Of a stretch of DNA of 64,000 nt, positions 55,460-64,000 are shown one piece after another. The number at the start of each line of letters is the position of its first letter. Position 1 is the stretch's first letter. The translations under genes and the position numbers were made by a program. The DNA lies in the NCBI GenBank assembly GCA_019925095.2, contig CM034392.1:193501-257500 (forward strand). Direction: 5' to 3'. The notes below the pieces were generated by a model. The model was not told the DNA's origin. It saw nothing but the letters and a program-made list of their open reading frames with translations, and did no database searches. Source of the DNA: Dendrolimus kikuchii (lineage: Eukaryota > Arthropoda > Insecta > Lepidoptera > Lasiocampidae).

Positions 55460-56075
55460 ATTGTCTTGATGCATGCATATTTCCTTCTCTTTTGTATACC
55501 AGTATGTATGTATTACTGTCTCTGTCTCCCCCAATTATGGCTAACTTCACGAAGATGCCGCCATTGTGTCGTCGGATTTCGTTTGCGGTGTTTAATAAAC
55601 AGACATGTAAGCAATAATGGATTTTTGGCAAGTTGGTAAATTTATATTAAAACGGCGGCCGCCCTGAAAAGTACTGAATTTGGTGAAAGTGATTCATTGA
55701 GCTGGTTTCAAGATATGTTCAAGATATATGCTTCTGAAGTCAAAGGCGGACATAGTGTTTGGACATGAGTTTTGGGTGAGTCTATATAATAGTCTATTCT
55801 ATTTATTATTATTATGTAACAAACATTTACACAACAACTGAAGGCAACAAAATAATACTCATAGGCCAGGGTTTACCTGTGTACGGAATAACCGGATTTT
55901 TTAAAATTTCGGATCTGCGCACACGGCTTGTGATATCTAGTCTAGTTATTATAATTGCAGATAATACTCGTGAATAGTATATAAGGTAAATAAGGAGGCC
56001 AGTAATCAAAATATCCATTTTTAAAATTTTATATTCGCCTATCATTGTTTCTATTTATTCCATTTTTTCGAGAAG
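55460..56075. other. Unassigned sequence
   Basis: No supported feature. Confidence 0.5.
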
Positions 56076-56308
56076 GTGGTAGGGCATTTGCCCGACTGGA
56101 TGGCTACCACCCCTGGTCTAAAGTATGTCGCCATAACAACCTTCGAGTTGTGTTCCGGCATTAATGACCAGGTTCCAGTTTCCCTTAAGAGAGCAGCAGC
56201 GCATTTGTAGCACCTTTGGTGTTGCAAATGTCCATAGGCGATGGTAACCGCTTTCCATCAAGTGGGCCATTTGCCTGTCTGCTGATCTCCGGCAATAAAA
56301 AAAAAAGA
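56076..56308 (+). mobile_element. SINE-B copy 22, 5'-truncated
   Basis: Starts ggtggtagggcatttgcc. One extra C in ccttcgagttg. Confidence 0.88.
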
Positions 56309-56756
56309 AGAGATTTTTTTATCTCTTTTCCTTTACTCTTTAATTTTTAAATCTATGCTGTAGAATATATTGCGTTTTGTTCGAATTTCGCCCCTGGCAA
56401 CACTAGATGGACCTTCCCCCCTATCCGCCCGCTCTAAGGTATGCGTGATATTATTTATCGGCGCATCTATTTGCGCGTGCGTCGCCATAAACCCCCCCCC
56501 CCCCCTCAGCGGTTCCCTCGGCTACCATATTTCATTGTCACATGACTTAGTTAGAGGGATCTCTCAAAACAAAACAAGGGTATAAATTACAAAATCATGA
56601 AACATTTTAGATTATTAATCAAATTGTTTATTTTTTGTCATGTTGTTAATTTACCTTGTAAATGTCAATTTGATTGTTTTTTAATTTATTATCTTTATGC
56701 TTTATTCTACACAAAATAGTTACACAAATAAACCTACAAAACAGTGTTTTTGAAAT
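56309..56756. other. Unassigned sequence with a poly(C) run
   Basis: C13 at about 56493-56505. Otherwise AT-rich; no gene. Confidence 0.45.
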
Positions 56757-57303
56757 GAAACTTCTATATAGGGGGTCTTACGATTTTTCGCTCACGAAAA
56801 AGCGTCACGGCCGCGTGTTCTAATACTTACATTTTTAAACTCGTGATATCTTTCGAATGGGATGTCCGAATTGAATAATTCAAAAAGTTATATAAAGCTA
56901 TTGAAGCAGTCTTGAATATGAAGTACTTTATTGAAGTGAAACTTTTATATAGACAGGGTCTTACGATTTTTCGCTCACGAAAAAGCGTCACGGCCGCGTG
57001 TTCTAATACTTACATTTTTAAGCTCGTGATATCATTCGAATGGACTGTCCGAATTGAATAATTCAAAAAGTTATATAAAGGTATTGAGGCAGTCTTGAAT
57101 ATGAAGTAATTTATTGAAGTGAAACTTCTATATAGACGGTGTCTTACGATTTTTCGCTCACGAAAAAGCGTCACGGCCGCGTGTTCTAATACTTACATTT
57201 TTAAGCTCGTGATATCATTCGAATGGACTGTCCGAATTGAATAATTCAAAAAGTTATATAAAGGTATTGAGGCAGTCTTGAATATGAAGTAATTTATTTT
57301 GAT
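56757..57303. repeat. Three-copy 182-bp tandem array related to Hel-H
   Basis: Units start gaaactt at 56757, 56938 and 57121 (181 and 183 bp). The first third is cacgaaaaagcgtcacggcc. The rest (cgaattgaataattcaaaaa, aagtaattta) matches the Hel-H interior at about 4100-4190. Units 2 and 3 are nearly identical; unit 1 differs more. Confidence 0.9.
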
Positions 57304-57382
57304 AAGGATGAATATCAAGATACAATTAAAGAGCCTTTTCTAGCGGCCGCATTTTATTTTAATTTTATTTAATTATTTTTTT

Positions 57383-57597
57383 ATTGCTAGAGCACAGCAA
57401 ACAGGCTGATGGCCCAACTGTGATGGAAAGTGGTTACCGCCTATAGACATTAGCAATATCAGAGGTGCTGGCAATGTGCTGCCGGCCTTGAAGGAGAAAC
57501 TGGAACCTGGCCACTGATGCCGGAACACAACACAAAGTTGTTATGGCGACATAGTCTAGCCATCCAGTCGGGCGAATGCCCTACCACCTGGCACCGT
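57383..57597 (-). mobile_element. Diverged SINE-B relative, long copy
   Basis: Aligns across the whole SINE-B 3' half (tggcccaactgtgatgg ... gccctaccacctgg) but with many differences, including ggccttgaaggagaaactgg. Confidence 0.75.
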
Positions 57598-57830
57598 GGT
57601 TATGTACAAAAGCGAGCTTTACCCTAAGTAAATAGAGTTTTCTTCCAGCAAACCTATGGCTAGCGAGAGTGAGAAAACAAGAGGCAGGGTCGAGTACATT
57701 AAAATTTATATGCGCAAGTAACTAAGTTCTTATACTTAACATACATTAAATTTACTTATTGAAAATAAATTTGACATAATAAACTACATACAGATATATT
57801 TATACATGCCTAGTTTATACGTATATAAAA

Positions 57831-58597
57831 CTAGCTGTGCCCGCGACGTCGTCCGCGTGGAATTTGCTTTCAAAACCCTCCGATTTTGGAACATTCTTCA
57901 TTGGTGCTCCGCTCCTATTGGTCTTAGCGTGAGGATATATAGCCTATAGCCTTCCTCGATAAATGGGCTATCCAACACTGAAAGAAATTTTTAAATCAGA
58001 CCAGTAGTAGTTCCTGAGATTAGCGCGTTTGATTGATCAAACAATATTAGTATATTTGGCTTTAACACTAATACTTACATTTTAAATATCGCGATATCTT
58101 TTGAATGAAACGTCCGAATTGAATAATTCAAAAAGTTCTAGAAAGGTATTGAATTCGTCTTGAATATGGAGTAATTTATTTTGATAAGGATTAATATCAC
58201 GGTACAAAATAAAGAGCTTTTGAAGCGACGGCATTTTAATTATTTAAAAAATAAAAGAAAACACTTATTGTGAAATAACTACAATAGTTAGACATATGGT
58301 TAAGCGATATTTTTTGTAGACAATTATATGTTCTGCAAAGTGGCAGTACATTGTTTTGTTCTATAATCAATAGTTTTCGCAGCGCACGCCGTGTAAGGAT
58401 TTTTTCGGGTCATTTTTTTACACCTTGGGTTACATTATTGGACTTTTAGTAAGAATCCCTAATTTTTTGAAAATATAATATAGCCTGTAGCCTTCCTCGA
58501 TAAATGTACTATTCAACACTGAAAGAATTTTTCAAATCGGACCAGCGGTTCCTGAGATTAGCGCGTTTAAACAAACAAACTCTGCAGTTAGTATCAG
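57831..58597 (-). mobile_element. Hel-H copy 5, 5' end damaged
   Basis: CTAG end at 57831 after A. Both modules present. The 5' end is eroded (aaactctgcagttagtatc). Confidence 0.83.
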
Positions 58598-58681
58598 TTA
58601 ATTAGGACAGATAGTGCTATCCGACTGACTATCTCGGATCACATGAAGGGGGCTGTTCCATCTTGAATTATCATGAGTGTT

Positions 58682-58812
58682 GCGGACAGAGAGCACCCCC
58701 CTGACCCGCCCGCCGGAGCACATCTACACTCCGCGCCCCGCATACCGCCGACGCCCATAGCTGGCGCGATTAGCAGCTAGGCGTCGGACGGAATGCGGGA
58801 TATAGGAGGCTG
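58682..58812. repeat. Repeat M copy 2, one arm
   Basis: gcggacagagagcacccccc ... attagcagctaggcg matches 10995-11110. Confidence 0.7.
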
Positions 58813-59044
58813 AAAAAACTACAATCAATCAAGAACAACTATGAATTCAGCCACTCAGCCATTCATATATTGTACTCAACTCTCTTGCATACTTTGTTCT
58901 ACTCTTTAAATGTATATTTATAATTTAATAATAATCATTGGTATCTCATTCAATCTTAATAATGTAACATACTTACCGACACAATTTAAAATTTACATTT
59001 TCGAGAGTGATAACAACTGCAACTGCGACTTAATTAATAAGATA

Positions 59045-60010
59045 TTGTTACGTGAGAGCGGGGGTTTTTTAAATAAACGCTTTTATTGACTTATTACACA
59101 GCTGTATGTGATTGTGCGGAGTGACGCTCGCGGACCGCGTTCGTAATACCGAAGTAAGAAAGAGAGTTGGTCTGAAAGAGAGTGTCGGGGTGAAGGTAAG
59201 GAAAGGAATGCTCCGGTGGTTCGTACATGGGGAAAGAATGACTAAACAGATATACAATGCAAAAGTGGATGGATGCAGAAGTTTCCATGATCAAATTGAT
59301 CGTGTACTAGCAGAAGGTGATGTCAGGAGCCTTAAGAACAGACGAGCGTGCATGACAAGAGCTATGAATGTCAAAGAAGCAAGTGAGGTGTGTAAGAATA
59401 AGCCTGAATGGCGCTCTGTTGTACGTGCCTGCCCCGCAAGGGAACTGGCGTGAAGTTATGTATGTATATGATTCTTCTCCCTAGGGTTGCCCCTATACGC
59501 ACAACTAACGACGCACTGCCCCGACGATGAGATGTTTACTCACAGTACCGTCGCCGATATTGCGTAAACCACCTCCTGCTACTGCAGTGCTCACCTCTGA
59601 ATTTACCGCGTGTAGCTTGCTTCTGGATCTCCTCTCAAACTGCGCTACACTCCTCCTTCGCTGAATTGCCCAATAAATTCACCACTAAACTCGTCACTGT
59701 CTTCTATTGAACTTCTCTTCCAACTCTTTCGCATCGCACTTGTCGCTTCGCTGTCTAGAACTGAACTCTCGGGAGAATCTTCTGGAACCCATAATTTCGA
59801 TCTGCTTTTCGTTATTCTTTATTTACTATCTATCTCTTTTTAAACATCTATTTGTCTCTGTCTTTTCCTTCCTGAACCATCTATTCTAGAATTTTTGTTC
59901 ATCATTTATCCCTTTCTAAAATGTGAGATACATCCTTGTCTTTTTTTTCTAGAATCTTCTACATTTTTCTAAAACTTCTTTAACCAACTAGATCGTTCCA
60001 CCATCACTCG
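59045..60010. repeat. Repeat L copy 2, with heat-shock-element-like motifs
   Basis: Interrupted by LINE-A at 59112-59466. The left part (tgttacgtgagagcggggg ... aataaacgcttttattgac) has an LTR-like look with a polyadenylation signal. The right part carries GAAtcTTCtgGAA (59775-59787) and TTCtaGAAtcTTC (59947-59959). Orientation and LTR status not established. Confidence 0.45.
59112..59466 (+). mobile_element. LINE-A copy 23, deletion subtype 2
   Basis: tgcggagtgacgctcg to (atgt)n. Reads FVHGERM. RGRPRHT segment deleted, as in copy 13. Near-duplication tatgtgatt/tatatgatt. Confidence 0.88.
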
Positions 60011-60071
60011 GCACAGTATCAATTTAACATACTTATTTAACATTTATTAATGTTTAATTAATTAACATTTT

Positions 60072-60190
60072 AGCCAGGTGGTAGGGCATTTGCCCGACTG
60101 GATGGCTACCAACCCTGGTCTAAAGTATGTCGCCATAACAACCCTGAGTTCTTGAGTCTGCCTGTCTGCTGATCTCCTGCAATTAAAAAA
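60072..60190 (+). mobile_element. SINE-B copy 23, large internal deletion
   Basis: gccaggtggtagggc to aaccctgagtt, then tctgcctgtctgctgatctc and tail. Confidence 0.85.
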
Positions 60191-60418
60191 AATCAATTCA
60201 ATTTATTTAATGCGAACACGGGTATACAAAAAGGTGTTAAATTTAACGTAGTACAGTTCTCCAAATTCCGCATTTCGGCATGCATTTGTACAAGTATCCC
60301 GCTTACAAATTATGGTATAATATATTTATCTAATTATTTACCTAATAAAATGACAACTAATAAATTATAAATTTGTGTATTAAGCTACGACGATGTCAAT
60401 TAAAATAAAAAGTAACTT

Positions 60419-60670
60419 AATAATAATAATAATAATAATCGGCAGACAAACACACACATTGTATATCCCCAAATTAAGCAAGTTACGCTTGTGTTATGGG
60501 TAATATACAACGGACTACTCTGGGGCCGATCCCAGACACCCAGACCATAGTAAAAAACGGAGAAAATACGTTTCCGAAATTTACTATACCAGGAATCGAA
60601 CCCGGAGCCTCTGCGTTGCAGTGAGGTAGGCCGGCAAAGGCTTAGCCCGCTCAACCACAGAGGCCGTCAA
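60419..60670 (-). mobile_element. SINE-D copy 7, full length
   Basis: (TAA)7 tail, intact body and head. Best reference copy for the family. Confidence 0.92.
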
Positions 60671-60689
60671 ACTTGAGTCAAGGTTGATA

Positions 60690-61102
60690 ATATCGTGTAT
60701 ACACATACTCAAACCAACGCGCACTACCATCGCATTGCATTACACGCACACTCCACAATAAAACCAAGACACACAAAGAGCCTAAAAATTAATAACCCAG
60801 GCACAGAAAAGAAAAAAACAACACACATGGCACTAGATAGGACTATATATAAGTATAGATATAAGGCCAACACTGCACATGCACTTCCTCACAACACCAG
60901 CATGTAACAGATACACTCTACATTAGTATAAGTTTAGTATTAAAATTAGAATAAATTAATATAATAAGTTATTCTTAAGGTACACCAACACAGAAAAATT
61001 ACTACATATAATGTCACATACACTAACAAAAATAAACAATAAGCGTGTATGGAGTCTCAAATTTTTCATAGAAATGAGTACGGAACTCGAGTCCGTAGAG
61101 AT
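60690..61102 (-). repeat. Repeat M copy 3, arms deleted
   Basis: Minus strand starts ctctacggactcgagttccg (61101) and continues to the segment matching 11775-12125. The region holding the inverted arms is absent. Confidence 0.7.
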
Positions 61103-61450
61103 ATTAATAATAATAAAAAAATCGTGTATATTTAAATACATAAAGTACCTATTTTATAATCAAATATATTGGAATTTTGTCATTTAAATATTCATATAAT
61201 ATCGGTTAACCTCTTTTTTACACGTTCTCTAAAAATGTTGTTTGATTGTATTATTAGAAATTCTTCTGGAAGGTGATTGTACAGTTAAAAGAAGATATGA
61301 AGAAACTTGTATATCAGGTAAACTTGTGGGATATCCACAGACGACGCGTGGTTATTGCTTTACCGCCAAATAGAATCAATATGTTCATTTTTCTAATCGC
61401 GTGGACTTGAACATTAAACCAACAAATCTTTTTTTGGTTTTTTCAACAAA
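61103..61450. other. Unassigned AT-rich sequence
   Basis: No supported feature. Confidence 0.5.
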
Positions 61451-61452
61451 AA

Positions 61453-61530
61453 TTTAAATTGATTAGCATCGCCATACAGCGCGGCAATGCAGCCAGCCTT
61501 CTGGGCACGCTCCCATCTGGCAGCGATTTG
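61453..61530 (+). pseudogene. Short coding tail 1 (IQRGNAASLLGTLP)
   Basis: Reads SIAIQRGNAASLLGTLPSGS, then DLLHSL*. Part of a conserved C-terminal peptide that occurs three times within 650 bp. Type of element not resolved. Confidence 0.5.
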
Positions 61531-61689
61531 TTACACAGTCTATAATTGCTTGTACTGTATATTAAATAACAAGTATATTAAATTTATAGTGATAATTATG
61601 GACATTATAAAATAAGTATTGTGAGTTCTATGTACATTTTTGTATTCAAACACAAATATTTTTTATAATTGATTTAAATTAATTAGGAC

Positions 61690-61832
61690 TCATTGACTCT
61701 TCGGGTGATCAGAGGGCTGGTGCTTACCTCGGCCAACGGATCAGTATGGTGATCCAGCGAGGAAACGTAGCCAGCCTTCTGGGCACCTTACCCATAGAAG
61801 ACGGTGATCTGGGCTCAGTATTCTACTTATAG
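61690..61832 (+). pseudogene. Short coding tail 2, longest
   Basis: Reads LGLIDSSGDQRAGAYLGQRI, then SMVIQRGNVASLLGTLPIED and GDLGSVFYL*. About 44 codons open. Clear relation to tails 1 and 3 at the peptide level. Confidence 0.55.
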
Positions 61833-62026
61833 TCTTGAGGGACTATGAGTAGAATACAATATAAATAAGTTAAGTTTTCTTGCATTGTATTCGATTATAT
61901 GTTATTGATAACTTAAGTAAAGTTTTAAATTAATAATGTATTAACGCTTTTTTCCTTAGACTTTTGATATTCCTGAATAGAATTTTTATTTTATTTATTA
62001 AAAAAAAAAACCAAAAACATTGAAAC

Positions 62027-62110
62027 TAAAATACGCTATGTAGCAGATCACTGCCAACGGGGAGCGTGCCCAGAAGGCTGGCTGCATTGCCACGCTGTAT
62101 GGCAATATGT
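62027..62110 (-). pseudogene. Short coding tail 3, inverted
   Basis: Minus strand reads IAIQRGNAASLLGTLPVGSD, then LLHSVF*. Closest to tail 1 in sequence. Confidence 0.5.
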
Positions 62111-62247
62111 TTATTTCATTTTAATATAATTGAAAATGTCCACCTATAATTGGATTCAACAAGTTTTTCGATCAACAACTTTCCCCGTTAAAAAACTTTG
62201 GCGAGGTATTTGCTCATATTTTGATCTTTAATACAGAATTTAAAAAT

Positions 62248-62623
62248 ACATACATACATACATAACTTTACGCCAGTTCCCTTGCGTGGTAGGCACGAAC
62301 AACAGAGTGCCATTTAGGCTTATTCTTACACACCTCACTTGCCTCTTTGACATTCATAACTCTTGTCATGCAAGCTCGTCTGTTCTTAAGGCTCCTGACA
62401 TCACCTTCTGCTAGTACACGACCAATTGATCATAGAAGGTGTGTCGTGGCCTTCCACGACTTCTGCATCCATCCACTTTTGCATTGTATATCTGTTTAGT
62501 CATTCTTTCATCATGCATTCTTTCCACATGCCCGAACCACCGGAGCATTCCTTTCCTTACCTTCACCCCGACACTCTCTTTCAGACCAACTCTCTTTCTT
62601 ACTTCGGTATTACGAACGCGGTA
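62248..62623 (-). mobile_element. LINE-A copy 24
   Basis: (catacata)n tail on the left. 5' end inside attacgaacgcggt. HDERM present. Small deletion at ccaattgatcat. Confidence 0.89.
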
Positions 62624-62865
62624 TTGCAAATTCAAAAATATACACTTTGATAGGAATTCAAATATGTCATTTGTAGTTATTATGTAGCTTATGAACTTGG
62701 CTTCTAATTGCGTTGCAGTACATCTACTTAATATAATATGAATGAATGAAAACTCTTCATAGTTCACCATAACTTAAACCTAGACATTTAATATGAATAC
62801 ATTTCCATCAGAACAATGGACTTATCTCTTACAGCAATCTATTCCAAGCAACTATTCTATTCTAT

Positions 62866-62983
62866 GCAGAAGTCGTGGAAGACCACGACACACCTTCCAT
62901 GATCAAATTGGTCGTGTACTAGCAGAAGGTGATGTCAGGAACCTTAAGAACAGACGAGCGTGCATGACAAGAGCTATGAATGT
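62866..62983 (+). mobile_element. LINE-A copy 25, internal slice
   Basis: gcagaagtcgtggaagacc to gctatgaatgt. Lacks its 3' end and is cut off by repeat I. Confidence 0.83.
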
Positions 62984-62984
62984 T

Positions 62985-63344
62985 TCACCATTATCATTTT
63001 ACCATTGCACTGCCCGCCACTGGATGGGCATTGATGGAGATCAGCTTCAACATTTAAAGATATGCTTAAGATTTGGCCTGAGCTTTCAGTCAAAGTCTTC
63101 TTACACCACTAAGATATGAGGTTTCCTGTACAAAAGTGACAGTTGATTCTTTCGAAGCTAGAATGCTGCGCTATTGCTCTTTTCTATTCTTGAAATAAAA
63201 GTTTTCTAGCATAAAAGAAACCGATATTTTTACAGCACGTTGAAATCTTGAATTTTTGAAGTTTTACTGGGCACCAACTTTAAGGTGTTGTAGTTTTAAA
63301 TTACACATATCCAATAACAATGAAATTTATAAGAACTAGCAGAA
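62985..63344 (-). repeat. Repeat I copy 3, inverse of 9428-9783
   Basis: Full-length match to 9428-9783 on the opposite strand with scattered substitutions and a few indels (cactggatgggcattgat, aagtgacagttgattctttc). Confidence 0.85.
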
Positions 63345-63495
63345 GGTGATGTCAGGAGCCTTAAGAACAGACGAGCGTGCATGACAAGAGCTATGAATGC
63401 CAAAGAAGCGAGTGAGGTGTGTAAGAATAAGCCTGAATGGCGCTCTGTTGTTCGTGCCTGCCCCGCAAGGGAACTGGCGTGAAGTTATGTATGTA
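63345..63495 (+). mobile_element. LINE-A copy 26, shares junction with copy 5
   Basis: Junction tataagaa|ctagcagaagg is the inverse of that at 9428. The right flank tataagaa matches the target duplication, but the sequence beyond differs from 9.25 kb. Confidence 0.88.
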
Positions 63496-63592
63496 TAAGA
63501 ATAAGTCTTCGTTCGTTTGATGCATAATAACCGTCGCTGTCAAATGTGGAAAATACCTGTTACAATTACTAACTACTACTTACTTTCTGGCT

Positions 63593-63853
63593 ACCACCCC
63601 TGGTCTAAAGTATGTCTTGCCAGGTGGTAGGGCATTTGCCCGACTGGATGGCTACCACCCCTGGTCTAAAGTATGTCGCCATAACAACCTTGAGTTGTGT
63701 TCCGGCAGTAGTAACCAGGTTCCAGTCTCCCTTAAGAGAGCAGCAGCGCATTTGTAGCAACTTTGGTGTTGCAAATGTCCATAGGCGATGGTAACCGCTT
63801 TCCATCAAGTGGGCCGTCTGCCTGTCTGCTGATCTCCTGCAATAAAAAAAAAA
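63593..63853 (+). mobile_element. SINE-B copy 24, with 5' partial duplication
   Basis: ggctaccacccctggtctaa occurs twice (63590 and 63649). The second belongs to a copy running from gccaggtgg to a poly(A) of 14. Confidence 0.87.
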
Positions 63854-63970
63854 AACTAAAGAATCCGTAACGTCACGCGACGACGCGCGATGGCCGACAG
63901 GCCGACTGTACAGCAGAGCAGGCTACTGGCGACTGACAGGGCTGTCACTCGTTATAATTTGAGCGCTACT

Positions 63971-64000
63971 TACATACATATCTTCACGCCAGTTCCCTTG
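63971..64000 (-). mobile_element. LINE-A copy 27, cut by window edge
   Basis: acttacatacatatcttcacgccagttccc: tail and terminal bases of another minus-strand copy. Confidence 0.75.

Noticed and set aside
56757..57303. CRISPR-like array
   Set aside because: Three contiguous 182-bp units with no short repeat and variable spacer pattern; eukaryotic tandem duplication.

Overview
This is eukaryotic nuclear DNA, most likely from a moth or butterfly (Lepidoptera). It is AT-rich, full of (TA)n, and has no operons and no host gene I can defend. The order-level call rests on Helitron-type repeats ending in ctagctgtgcccgcgacgtc, on tRNA-headed SINEs, and on the mixture of mariner, R1-clade, Jockey-type and Penelope-like remnants. 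The window reads as a repeat graveyard in intergenic or intronic DNA.

Working names used below. LINE-A: 3' ends of a non-LTR retrotransposon with an (ATGT)n tail, about 26 copies; one copy (17.5-18.55 kb) keeps part of the reverse transcriptase. SINE-B: a roughly 315 bp poly(A) retroposon, about 24 copies, many with the same 5' end (tccgtgcaggaacgg). SINE-D: a tRNA-like SINE with a (TTA)n tail, 7 copies. SINE-K: a second tRNA-like SINE, 4 copies. Hel-H, Hel-J, Hel-P: Helitron-like families. PLE-E: Penelope-like element with a GIY-YIG endonuclease. Repeats G, I, L, M, N: dispersed families of unresolved class.

Layout. 0-9 kb: SINE-D, SINE-K, a 9-bp minisatellite, Hel-P, repeat G, a complete Hel-H, a mariner split by LINE-A, and a PLE-E copy. 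9-16 kb: repeats I and M, SINE-B, LINE-A, Hel-J. 16-20 kb: a mariner relic, repeat I with a long hairpin, the longest LINE-A, Hel-J. 20-26 kb: PLE-E and Hel-H pieces and an R1-clade LINE end. 26-32 kb: LINE-A copies, repeat N, a Hel-H carrying a SINE-D, a second R1-clade end. 32-35.5 kb: a DNA transposon with terminal inverted repeats, then a SINE-D split by two insertions, one of them PLE-E. 35-44 kb: SINE-B and LINE tails, a five-element nest at 40.2-41.9 kb, a Jockey-type LINE end. 44-52 kb: repeat G, a hAT-type MITE, LINE-A copies. 52-54 kb: an almost complete decayed mariner. 54-64 kb: SINE-B, a three-copy 182-bp tandem array related to Hel-H, a Hel-H, repeat L with heat-shock-element-like motifs, repeat M, three short coding tails, and LINE-A again.

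The most informative signals are relational. Perfect target-site duplications date insertions. A LINE-A insertion junction is shared by two copies of repeat I lying 54 kb apart. A potential pseudoknot with compensatory changes lies in the 3' UTRs of both PLE-E and the Jockey-type LINE. A hammerhead-like fold occurs in PLE-E. Family assignments rest on reading motifs by eye; no database search was run.
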